DNA of 40,681 bases from Rubrobacteraceae bacterium. Its GTDB lineage: Bacteria; Actinomycetota; Rubrobacteria; Rubrobacterales; Rubrobacteraceae. Both the position numbers and the translations under genes were made by a program. Under the pieces are notes generated by a model. The model searched no databases. It had not been told where the DNA came from and saw only the letters and a list, made by a program, of their open reading frames with translations. Where the stretch lies: assembly GCA_030448125.1 (NCBI GenBank), contig JAUJNO010000018.1, positions 1 through 40,681 of the forward strand, in the 5' to 3' direction. Below are positions 8,908-15,847 of this stretch, in pieces. Position 1 is the first letter of the stretch. Every line of letters starts with the position of its first letter.

Positions 8908-10409
8908 TACCGGCGCGCCCCCGCCCCGGCCTTGCCGGCCCTGGCAGGCCGCGCGTCCTCGAGGTTCTTCTTGGAGACGCCCATCATGGGGGCCGAGAGA
9001 TGGAACCCGCGGCCGGAGATGACGCCCAGGAGCGCCCGCGTGACCGCGATGGCCGTGAACATCGAGAGGATAACACCCACGATCAGCAAGACCGCGAACC
9101 CGCGCACGGATCCACTAGAGAGGGCGAAGAGGATAAACGCGGTGATGAGCGTCGTGAGGTTCCCGTCCAGGATTGCCTTGAAGCCCTTCTGGTAGCCGAT
9201 TCCGACCGCCGTGCGGGGCGTCTTGCCGCGCCGGACCTCCTCTTTGATGCGCTCGAAGATAACCACGTTCGCGTCGGCGGCGACGCCGATGGAGAGCACG
9301 ATGCCCGCGATCCCGGGCAGCGTCATCGTGATCGGAATGGCGACTATGAGTCCCCAAAGCAGGAAGGCGTAAATTATCAGCGCCACGTCCGCTATGAGCC
9401 CGAGCGCCCGGTAGATGATCACCAGGAACACGAGCACGAGCCCGAACCCCACGAGCGCCGCCAGAAGCCCACTCCTCAAGGAGTCCGAGCCGAGCGTGGG
9501 ACCGATCGAGGTCACCGAAAGGACCTCCATGTTCACCGGAAGCGCCCCGGTCTGGAGGACGACCTCGAGCTCTTCTGCTTCTTCCTGCGGGAGCCCGCCC
9601 GGGTTGCCCTGGTTCTGGATCACCACCTGCCCGCCGTAGATCGGCTCGTCCACCACCGGCGCCGACACCACGTCTTCGTCGAGGATCACGGCGAGCCTGC
9701 CGCCGCCCGGAGTACCGTTGGTCAGGGCGTTGTCCACTATCTGCTGGGAGAGGTCGCCGAACCCCTCGGCGCCCTCTCCGGTCAGGTCCATCTGGACCTG
9801 GCGCTTGCCGGTCTGGTCGGTAGTCTGAATGGCCGAGTCGAGCGCCTCGCCCGTAAGCTCGGGCTCGGCGGGGAGCACGTACCCTTGTACGATGGTTCCG
9901 CTCCCGTCCGGAGGGGGAGACTCCTCGAAGAGGATCTGGGTCTCCCTCTCCTCGAAGGTCGGATCCCCTTCGAGCTCGTCCCGCAGGCTCTCTTTGGTAT
10001 CCTCGATCTCGCCCTCGGGTACGGGCTGGCCGCCCGCGGTGGCGAGGACCTCGTAGAAACCGAGCTGGGCGGTGCGCCCGATGACCTCCACGGCCCGGTC
10101 GGCGTCGGTAATACCGGGGATGTTCACTACCACCTGGTCGTCGCCCTGGATCTGTATCTCCGGCTCCGTGACGCCTAAGGAGTCGACCCGCTGTCGGATG
10201 ACGTTCGCAGCCACGTCCATCTCCTCGCGGGTGACATCCTCGCCGTTGGTCTTGTATCCCTGGAGGTTGGCGCTCACCCCACCCTCGAGGTCGAGACCGA
10301 GCCGCGTCGCCTCCGCAACCGGCTGGCGCACGAAGATGAAGTAAGCGGCCACCCCGATCAGGACGACCACGAGACCTAATATGATCAAGTTGTTTCGACG
10401 GCTACTCAT
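8907..10409 (-). CDS. secD: Protein translocase subunit SecD
   Basis: A 500-residue membrane protein that works with SecF in late steps of Sec export. Visible are the first membrane helix (LIILGLVVVLIGVAAYFIF), GLDLEGGVSANL, and the P1-type domain with VIRQRVDSLGVTEPEIQIQG and VVVNIPGI. The C-terminal membrane block has SIGVAADANVVIFERIKEE. The large periplasmic domain contains an acidic insert of about 80 residues (EGEIEDTKESLRDE and following), somewhat longer than in many species. It is upstream of and coupled to secF. yajC, usually just upstream, is missing. Confidence 0.96.
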   Translation of the reverse strand: MSSRRNNLIILGLVVVLIGVAAYFIFVRQPVAEATRLGLDLEGGVSANLQGYKTNGEDVTREEMDVAANVIRQRVDSLGVTEPEIQIQGDDQVVVNIPGITDADRAVEVIGRTAQLGFYEVLATAGGQPVPEGEIEDTKESLRDELEGDPTFEERETQILFEESPPPDGSGTIVQGYVLPAEPELTGEALDSAIQTTDQTGKRQVQMDLTGEGAEGFGDLSQQIVDNALTNGTPGGGRLAVILDEDVVSAPVVDEPIYGGQVVIQNQGNPGGLPQEEAEELEVVLQTGALPVNMEVLSVTSIGPTLGSDSLRSGLLAALVGFGLVLVFLVIIYRALGLIADVALIIYAFLLWGLIVAIPITMTLPGIAGIVLSIGVAADANVVIFERIKEEVRRGKTPRTAVGIGYQKGFKAILDGNLTTLITAFILFALSSGSVRGFAVLLIVGVILSMFTAIAVTRALLGVISGRGFHLSAPMMGVSKKNLEDARPARAGKAGAGARR

Positions 10410-10440
10410 ACCACTCTCGGGATAATAGCACTCTTGGCTT

Positions 10441-10638
10441 TTAGTGGTTGGTTACCAGTTGTTAGTTGTCAGTAGTCAGCAAGGGTCCCGAAAGAGATGC
10501 GGCCCTACCATAAAGGGCTGTCCTCGCCCCAACAACGGAGGACCCTCTATAGGAGACGGTTCATCCCCATCGCCGGGAGACCCGCCACGCCCAGAAACTA
10601 AAAACTGAAAACTAGAAACTAATAACTACGAACTACAC
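10441..10638. repeat. Inverted pair of degenerate heptad-repeat tracts between tgt and secD
   Basis: Two AT-rich tracts flank about 110 bases of ordinary GC-rich sequence. The right tract (10593-10638) repeats units like AAACTAA, AAACTGA and AAACTAG every 7 bases on the plus strand. The left tract (10441-10480) shows the same type of unit on the minus strand (CTGACAA, CTAACAA, CTGGTAA). The right tract overlaps the last bases of tgt. The two tracts could pair as an imperfect long stem. No gene is seen between them. Such heptads occur as dispersed intergenic repeats in some bacteria. Confidence 0.6.
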
Positions 10639-11739
10639 ATAACGCGAGACCCACGCCTCCATAAACTCCCCGTAACGCCCCTCGGATATTGCCGCCCGCG
10701 CCCGGTGACACAGCTCCCCCACGAAGTGGACGTTGTGCAGCGTCACGAGCCGGTGGGCGAGCAGCTCGTTCTCCCGCACGAGGTGTGAGAGGTAGGCCCG
10801 GCTGTACCCGGTACACGCCTCGCAGGAGCACTCCGGGTCCAGAGGACCGAGGTCACGCCGGTGGGAGGCGTTCTTGAGGTTCAGGCGACCGCCGGCGGTA
10901 AGCGCCATGCCGTGGCGCGCCAGCCGGGTCGGCAGGACGCAGTCGAACATATCCACCCCGAGAGCTATGACCTGCAGGATCCCGACCGGGTCCCCTATCC
11001 CCATGAAGTAGCGCGGCTTCCCGGCGGGCAACTCCGGCGCCACGAGCGCGAGCATCTCGAGCATCTCCTCCCGCGACTCCCCGACCGATAGCCCTCCGAC
11101 TGCGTAGCCGGGGAAGCCAAACTCTACCGTCCGCTCCAGGCTCTCACGACGCAGGTCCGGGTAGAGCCCGCCCTGCACTATCCCGAAGAGCGCCTGGTCC
11201 CCACGAACATGTACCTCCCTGCATCGCTCGGCCCACCGGGCCGTGCGCCGCAAGGACTCCAGGTGATACTCGCGGCTCGCGTTCGCGGGCGGGCATTCGT
11301 CGAGCACCATTGCGACATCCGCCCCGAGGTCCTCCTGCACCCGCGTCGTCAACTCCGGCGTGAAGAAGTGCGACGAGCCGTCGTAGACCGAGGCAAACTC
11401 GACGCCCTTCTCGGAGATCTTTCGCCGGTGCGCGAGCGAGAAGACCTGGTAACCCCCCGAGTCGGTGAGCATCGGCCCGTCCCAACCCGTGAAGCCGTGG
11501 AGCCCGCCCGCATCCCGGACGAGTTCCGCTCCGGGACGGAGGTACAGATGGTAGGTGTTCCCGAGCACGACGCCGGCCCCAGCCGAACGCAGGTCGCCGG
11601 GCGTGAGGCCCTTGACGGTGCCCTTGGTCCCAACGGGCATAAAGGTCGGCGTCGGGACGTCGCCGTGCGGGGTCGAGAGCACGCCGGCTCGGGCCTCGCC
11701 GTCGCGGGCGGTGACCTCTATCGTGACCGGAGCCCCTAT
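10633..11739 (-). CDS. tgt: tRNA-guanine transglycosylase
   Basis: Exchanges guanine 34 for the preQ1 base in tRNAs for Asp, Asn, His and Tyr. Catalytic DSGGYQVFS, the base-recognition region GGLSVGES, the nucleophile region FDCVLPTRLARHG, and a zinc site (CSCEACTGYSRAYLSHL with a later TLHNVHF) are all present. The first canonical start is GTG at 11682, giving 349 residues, but homologous N-terminal sequence (APVTIEVTARDGEARAG) continues upstream. It reaches an ATA at 11739, 5 bases after GGGAGG and overlapping the queA stop as ATAG. That reading gives 368 residues, the normal size. The end is certain; the start is not. Confidence 0.95.
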   Translation of the reverse strand: MGAPVTIEVTARDGEARAGVLSTPHGDVPTPTFMPVGTKGTVKGLTPGDLRSAGAGVVLGNTYHLYLRPGAELVRDAGGLHGFTGWDGPMLTDSGGYQVFSLAHRRKISEKGVEFASVYDGSSHFFTPELTTRVQEDLGADVAMVLDECPPANASREYHLESLRRTARWAERCREVHVRGDQALFGIVQGGLYPDLRRESLERTVEFGFPGYAVGGLSVGESREEMLEMLALVAPELPAGKPRYFMGIGDPVGILQVIALGVDMFDCVLPTRLARHGMALTAGGRLNLKNASHRRDLGPLDPECSCEACTGYSRAYLSHLVRENELLAHRLVTLHNVHFVGELCHRARAAISEGRYGEFMEAWVSRYV

Positions 11740-12743
11740 AGCGCCCTCCCGCCACCTACGAGGAGCATCGCGTCCCCGAAAGAGAAGAAACGGTAGCGCT
11801 CCCTCACCGCCACCTCGTACGCCTCCCGAACCAGATCCTCGCCGGCGAACGCCATCACCATCGCGAGCAGAGTCGAGCGCGGCAGGTGAAAGTTCGTCAG
11901 GAGAACGCCCACAGCCCGCCAGCGATAGCCGGGGTAGATAAACAACTCCGACTCTCCCTCCCGAACTCCCGTAGCCGCCCAGCTCTCCAGCGTCCGGGTC
12001 ACGGTGGTACCGACGGCGACCACGCGCTTCGCTTCTTCGACGGCTCGCGCCGCCTCATCGGGTACGCGGTAGTGCTCGGCATGCATGCGGTGATCCGCTA
12101 GCTTCTCCGTCCTGACCGGCGAGAACGTCCCCGGCCCGGCGTGCAGGGTGACGCGCGAGATCCTCGCCCCCGCCTTCTCCACCTCCCCGAGCACCTCTCG
12201 CGTAAAGTGGAGCCCGGCGGTCGGGGCGGCGGCGGAGCCCTCGTTACGGGCGTAGACCGTCTGGTACTCCCGCTCGGCCTCGGGAGTAGCCTCTATGTAC
12301 GGCGGTAGCGGCATGTGTCCGTGCCGCCTCAGCATCTCCGGCACGTCGGTTCCGGCGATCACCCACCGTCCCCCGTCCAGAGGCTTCACGACCCGCAACT
12401 CTTCGTCGCCTACCGAGAGCGCCATCCCGGCCCGGAGGCGGCGGCTGGGCCGGGCCATGACCTCCCAGAGGTTGCCCTTCGCGCCGATGTCCCGCAGGAA
12501 CAACAGCTCCGACGCTCCCCCACCGGGCCGGCGAACCGGGAGCCTGGCCGGGAGGACCTTCGTCTCGTTCAGGACGACGGCGTCTCCAGGGCGCAAGAAG
12601 CGCGGTAGATCTCGGAAGACGCGGTGCTCGATGCTCTGGTTATGCACGTCCACGACCATGAGACGCGAGGAGCCACGGGGCGAGGCGGGCCTTTGAGCTA
12701 TGAGCTCCTCGGGCAACCGGTAGTCCAGTTCGCCGGTCAACAT
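11736..12743 (-). CDS. queA: S-adenosylmethionine:tRNA ribosyltransferase-isomerase
   Basis: Transfers and isomerises the ribosyl part of S-adenosylmethionine onto preQ1-modified tRNA, forming epoxyqueuosine. It has 335 residues, a normal length. Visible family blocks are LDYRLPEELIAQRP at the N-terminus, VVLNETKVLPARL, the TAGLHFT motif, VTLHAGPGTFSPVR and LLTNFHLPRSTLLAMV. It precedes tgt directly with stop/start overlap, so both queuosine enzymes are made together. The usual ruvAB neighbours are not in the window. Confidence 0.96.
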   Translation of the reverse strand: MLTGELDYRLPEELIAQRPASPRGSSRLMVVDVHNQSIEHRVFRDLPRFLRPGDAVVLNETKVLPARLPVRRPGGGASELLFLRDIGAKGNLWEVMARPSRRLRAGMALSVGDEELRVVKPLDGGRWVIAGTDVPEMLRRHGHMPLPPYIEATPEAEREYQTVYARNEGSAAAPTAGLHFTREVLGEVEKAGARISRVTLHAGPGTFSPVRTEKLADHRMHAEHYRVPDEAARAVEEAKRVVAVGTTVTRTLESWAATGVREGESELFIYPGYRWRAVGVLLTNFHLPRSTLLAMVMAFAGEDLVREAYEVAVRERYRFFSFGDAMLLVGGGRAL

Positions 12744-12765
12744 CGGGGCGATTATCCTGCCATCC

Positions 12766-12984
12766 CTAACGGCGGAGGAACAGGTTGAGAAGTATGGTGA
12801 GGACTATGGAGACGAGGATCATAAGCCCTATCGGCGCGTAGACGGTGAAGTTGCCCCGTCGAAAGATGAGGTCCCCCGGCAGCCGGTCGAAGCCGAAACG
12901 CCCGAGCAACAGAAAAGTACCGCCGATCACGAGCAGCACGACGGCCCCGCCGATCAGCAGCTTTCCTATTCCTTCGAGGCTCAC
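12766..12984 (-). CDS. DUF2905 family small membrane protein
   Basis: A 72-residue protein with two membrane segments separated by the family signature LPGDLIFRRGNFTVYAPIG. The function of DUF2905 is unknown; it is often found near ruvB, queA and tgt (family knowledge), which fits its place here, 22 bases before queA on the same strand. A palindromic segment and AT-rich DNA lie upstream. Confidence 0.9.
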   Translation of the reverse strand: MSLEGIGKLLIGGAVVLLVIGGTFLLLGRFGFDRLPGDLIFRRGNFTVYAPIGLMILVSIVLTILLNLFLRR

Positions 12985-13058
12985 GCCGTTAATTCTATGC
13001 GCATTTGGCGTAATGACCAGCGACGGAGGACCGGCTCGGAGGGAGGAGCGTCGAGCCC

Positions 13059-13226
13059 TTACCAGCTCGCCCGATCGTCGCGGGAGCTACTTCTGCCCCG
13101 GAGGCGAAGTAGCTCCCGCGAGCGCAAGGAGGACGGATCGCGGGGAGCAAACTCTCGGAGCCAAAGAGCGTAGTAGAAGAAGGCCGAAGCTGCTAGCGTC
13201 CCGAAAAAGCGCCGCTTCATACCCAT
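13059..13226 (-). CDS. Possible small membrane-anchored protein
   Basis: A 55-residue frame from the ATG at 13226 (or 13220) begins MGMKRRFFGTLAASAFFYYA, basic residues then a hydrophobic stretch, like a signal anchor. A charged Arg/Ser-rich tail follows. GGAAAGGG lies about 5 bases upstream of the first ATG. The second half overlaps a perfect 15-bp inverted repeat, so it is a weak gene call. The family is not recognised. Confidence 0.35.
   Translation of the reverse strand: MGMKRRFFGTLAASAFFYYALWLREFAPRDPSSLRSRELLRLRGRSSSRDDRASW
13079..13120. repeat. Perfect 15-bp inverted repeat (hairpin)
   Basis: Arms at 13079-13093 and 13106-13120 are exactly complementary around a 12-base GC-rich loop. 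No T-run follows on either strand, so it is not a standard terminator. It could be a bidirectional terminator without a T-run, a cruciform site, or a remnant of a repeat element. Confidence 0.7.
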
Positions 13227-13521
13227 CTTCCCTTTCCTTCCGCTCCTTCCGCCAGGGCACACACATCTTCTCTTCCATAAGAAGACTCTAGAGCGTCTTT
13301 TGCTGACGCGCCCCTATAAGTTGTCAAGGTTTTCAAAGATTTTTCGAAAGATTTTCCGGTTTTTCGGCCCCTCGTACCCCTTTTGGAGCTCTTTGGGGGT
13401 CCTTAGAGGTCCTCGAGGGGCGCCTCTTCCCCCTTTCTCTCCCACCCGCTTGCTCGAGCTCGTGGTCCGCGCTCGAACACTCCACGTTCAGATTTTGTTT
13501 CCGTATAAGGAATAACCGTAA
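13227..13521. other. Intergenic region upstream of the PadR gene
   Basis: About 300 bases without a supported gene. 13318-13365 is unusually rich in T runs (TTTTCAAAGATTTTTCG and similar). A GC-rich stretch with short palindromes around 13405-13425 follows, then an AT-richer end (ATTTTGTTTCCGTATAAGG) just before the PadR start. Promoter elements for padR could lie in 13480-13510, but no clear -10/-35 pair is claimed. Confidence 0.4.
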
Positions 13522-14022
13522 ATGCTATGCTCGCCGAAACATCAATCTTATGGGAGGAGCAGGCGCGTTAAGGCGGTTGGCAGGTATCCGGAAGAGTTGT
13601 TGCCTCTCAGGCCGGCGGTATTCAGCATCGTGGTGGTCTTGGGCAACGAGAAGCTGCATGGGTACGAGATCATGAGGAGGATCGGGGAGAGCGCCGGGGG
13701 GAGGATGGTCTTGCGGCCGAGCACCGTCTACGGGTCGATAAAACGGATGCTCGACGATGGGCTGATAGAAGAAGTGGATGACTCACCCGGGCCGGACGAG
13801 CATCGTTGTTACTACGTGTTGAGCGCCTTCGGGCGGGAGGTTGCGCTGGCCGAGGTCGAGCGGCTGGAGGCTCTCGTGAACCGGGCCCGGGCGGAGGGTA
13901 TCGCGGCCGGGGCCCGGGGTGACGAAGCCGGCGACCCTATCCTGGGTCTCGGGAGGGACCCCGTACGCACGGGAACACGCGACGGTTCCGAGGCCCACGA
14001 CCGTTACCTCTACGGTGGATGA
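13522..14022 (+). CDS. PadR-family transcriptional regulator
   Basis: A 166-residue protein with a typical PadR winged helix: LRPAVFSIVVVLGNEKLHGYE, then the recognition part VLRPSTVYGSIKRMLDDGL and the wing YYVLSAFGREVALAE. PadR proteins are usually repressors responding to small molecules or stress. The C-terminal 45 residues are unlike the family and end in RDGSEAHDRYLYGG, so the natural C-terminus may be altered. About 25 N-terminal residues before the domain are also atypical, so a later start is possible. It overlaps the PIN-domain gene by 8 bases, suggesting coupled expression. Confidence 0.85.
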   Translation: MLCSPKHQSYGRSRRVKAVGRYPEELLPLRPAVFSIVVVLGNEKLHGYEIMRRIGESAGGRMVLRPSTVYGSIKRMLDDGLIEEVDDSPGPDEHRCYYVLSAFGREVALAEVERLEALVNRARAEGIAAGARGDEAGDPILGLGRDPVRTGTRDGSEAHDRYLYGG

Positions 14023-14434
14023 GAGAGAGGTCTTTCTCGACACCGGCTACCTCATAGCCCTCGAGAACGCCGACGACGCGAATCATCCGGTGGCCCGCGA
14101 GTACTGGACCGGGCTTCGAACACGTCCCGCGTTCACGACCACCTCCTACGTGCTCGACGAGGTGGTAACGTTCTTCAACGTCCGCGGGGGCGAGCCCGGA
14201 CACCGCAAGGCCGTCGAGCTTGGCGAGCGGCTGCTGGGGAGCCCCTCGATCCTCCTGGTCCACGTCGACGAGACCCTGCTGCGCAGGGGTTTGCGCCTCC
14301 TGCGCGAACGCACGGACAGGCGGTACTCGCTCACCGAGTGCGTATCTTTCGTGCTCATGCGAGAGAGGAACCTCGCGGTGGCCTACGCCTTCGACTGCCA
14401 CTTCGAGCAGGAGGGCTTCTCCAAGAAACCTTGA
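14015..14434 (+). CDS. PIN-domain (VapC-like) ribonuclease
   Basis: A protein of about 139 residues from the GTG at 14015. The fold markers are VFLDTGYLIALEN (first Asp), TTSYVLDEVVTF (Glu), SLTECVSFVLM (Thr/Glu) and AYAFDCHFEQEGF (last Asp), so the acidic metal site is complete. PIN proteins cut RNA and many are toxins of VapBC pairs. No VapB-type antitoxin is present. The upstream partner overlapping by 8 bases is a PadR regulator, an unusual pairing. The frame is open further upstream inside padR, but homology begins near EREVFLDT. A terminator follows at 14566. Confidence 0.85.
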   Translation: MDEREVFLDTGYLIALENADDANHPVAREYWTGLRTRPAFTTTSYVLDEVVTFFNVRGGEPGHRKAVELGERLLGSPSILLVHVDETLLRRGLRLLRERTDRRYSLTECVSFVLMRERNLAVAYAFDCHFEQEGFSKKP

Positions 14435-14565
14435 GCGACGCCCGACAGCCGGGAGGTGGCTCGCCCCGAGCCTCGCCTATACGGCCCCGAGAGCAGTAAG
14501 GCCAAAGAGTCAACCGGACGACGAAACCCTTGCACCGAAGGTGCGAGATCCTGGATCAAGAAGAG

Positions 14566-14597
14566 AGGGCCGGAGCCTGGTGGCTCCGGCCCTTTGT
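14566..14597 (+). terminator. Rho-independent terminator after padR-PIN
   Basis: A perfect 12-bp GC-rich stem (14566-14577 and 14582-14593) closes a 4-base TGGT loop and is followed by a short T-containing tail (TTGTG). It lies 131 bases after the PIN gene. A smaller hairpin, CTTGCACC-GAA-GGTGCGAG, precedes it at 14529-14547. Confidence 0.75.
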
Positions 14598-14685
14598 GAA
14601 CGGTTTGTCGTTTCTCTCGCCGGTTCCTCGCCCTTGCTAGCTGCTCCCGGTGGAGAAGGTCCAGCTGTAGGGCTGGTTGCCCTTC

Positions 14686-14761
14686 TTAGCCTTCGGCTTT
14701 TTGTTCTTGCTGATCGCCGATGGGTTTTGCGCAAGGACCAGCCTCTCCGCAAAACGCTCTA
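14686..14761 (+). repeat. Left copy of a 76-bp inverted-repeat element
   Basis: Begins CTTAGCCTTCGGC and ends AAAACGCTCTAA. The core 14701-14722 matches the reverse complement of 15512-15533 at 21 of 22 bases, and similarity continues with gaps over the full element. The two copies face each other around the PAS-LuxR gene. The ATG at 14720 of the open frame lies inside this copy, so the 5' end of that gene is made of repeat sequence. Confidence 0.7.
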
Positions 14762-14803
14762 ACCGCCCTGGCTTATACCTCCGCCACCGCCGCCGCCTTT
14801 GTT

Positions 14804-15450
14804 ATGGTGCTTCTTGTTGTCCTTATCTGGGGGGTTGCCGGAGCTACGCTCGAGCTCGAAGGCTCCTATGTCGTCGGCCGCGCCCTGCCGGCGGGAGACG
14901 GCGGCATCGCGCACCTCTCCTCCGAGGGGCGGTACTTGAGGCTCAACAAGAGGTTCTGCGAGATCACGGGCTACACGCGCGAGGAGCTGCTCTCGAAGAC
15001 CTTCCGCGAGATAACCCATCCCGAGGATGCTAAGAAGGACGAGGAGCACCGGCAAAAGATGCTCGCGGGCGCACTCCCCGGCTACTCCGTCGAGAAGCGC
15101 TACCTGCGCGGGGACGGCTCGTACGTGTGGGTCTCCCTGAGCGTCTCCTTCATGCGCCGGGCGACGGACAAGACGGACTACTTCGTCCTCGTAGCCAAAG
15201 ACGTAGACGCGCGCAAGAAGGCGGAGCTGGCCGTGGGCTCGCTGACGACGAGGGAGAAGGAGGTCTTGCTGCTGTTGGCGCGCGGCAGGTCGAACCCCCG
15301 AATCTCCGAGGACCTCAAGATCGTATTCGCACTGTCAAGCACCACGTCAAGAACATCTTCGAGAAGCTCGGCGTTGAGGACCGCGCCCGGGCCGCCGCCC
15401 GCGCCGTCGAGCTCGGCCTCCTCCCCGACCCCGAGAACGATCCGCGATAG
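14804..15450 (+). pseudogene. PAS-LuxR family regulator, frameshifted in the HTH and truncated at the 5' end
   Basis: A membrane-like segment (VMVLLVVLIWGVAGA) is followed by a PAS domain (IAHLSSEGRYLRLNKRF, EITGYTREELL, YVWVSLSVSF, YFVLVAKDVDARK). Next comes the start of a LuxR helix-turn-helix, SLTTREKEVLLLLARGRSNP. Near 15322-15326 the frame changes: the other frame supplies TVKHHVKNIFEKLGVEDRAR and stops at 15450. One added base would restore a normal LuxR domain. The PAS domain lacks its usual first strand, and the upstream sequence is repeat-derived. With the HTH interrupted it cannot bind DNA as written, so it is a pseudogene unless the indel is a sequence error. Confidence 0.75.
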
Positions 15451-15470
15451 CGGCGCGCCCCGGCCTCCTC

Positions 15471-15544
15471 CTAGAGCGTTCTGCGAAAAGGGCCGGCCTT
15501 CCCGCGAGAGTCATCAGCGATCAGCAAGAACAAGAAAGCTAAGG
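15471..15544 (-). repeat. Right copy of the 76-bp inverted-repeat element
   Basis: Begins TAGAGCGTTCTGCG and ends AAGAAAGCTAAG. It is inverted relative to 14686-14761, with CTCTAA/TAGAGC ends pointing inward toward the PAS-LuxR gene. The outer part resembles dispersed CAGC-rich intergenic repeats such as 20912-20940. Confidence 0.7.
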
Positions 15545-15847
15545 GCTGACTGCTGGCGAACTGTCGCGGACTGGTGGTCCTCCTCTTCCTGACCGCTTGT
15601 GGCCGTCCTCGGACGAGCTTGCGCCGCCGGTATTCGACGGAAGTTAAGGAGCACCGGTAGCCCGGCCCTTTGTCTCTTTGTGGGACCGAGCCATACACGG
15701 CGAACGGGTGGTCTCGAAGAGCGCCACAGGTTAGTAGAAGCGGGTTCGGAGTAACCGGTCCGGAGTACGTGCTATATTAACTTTCCCTTGAAATACAGGC
15801 AAGACGCAATGGGCAGAGAACCTCTTTAGGTCGGAAGAGCGGATTAG

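Noticed and set aside
15760..15845. c-di-GMP (GEMM) riboswitch before the GGDEF-EAL gene
   Set aside because: ACAGGCAAGACGCAATGGGC recalls part of the motif, but the paired stems and tetraloop receptor cannot be built.
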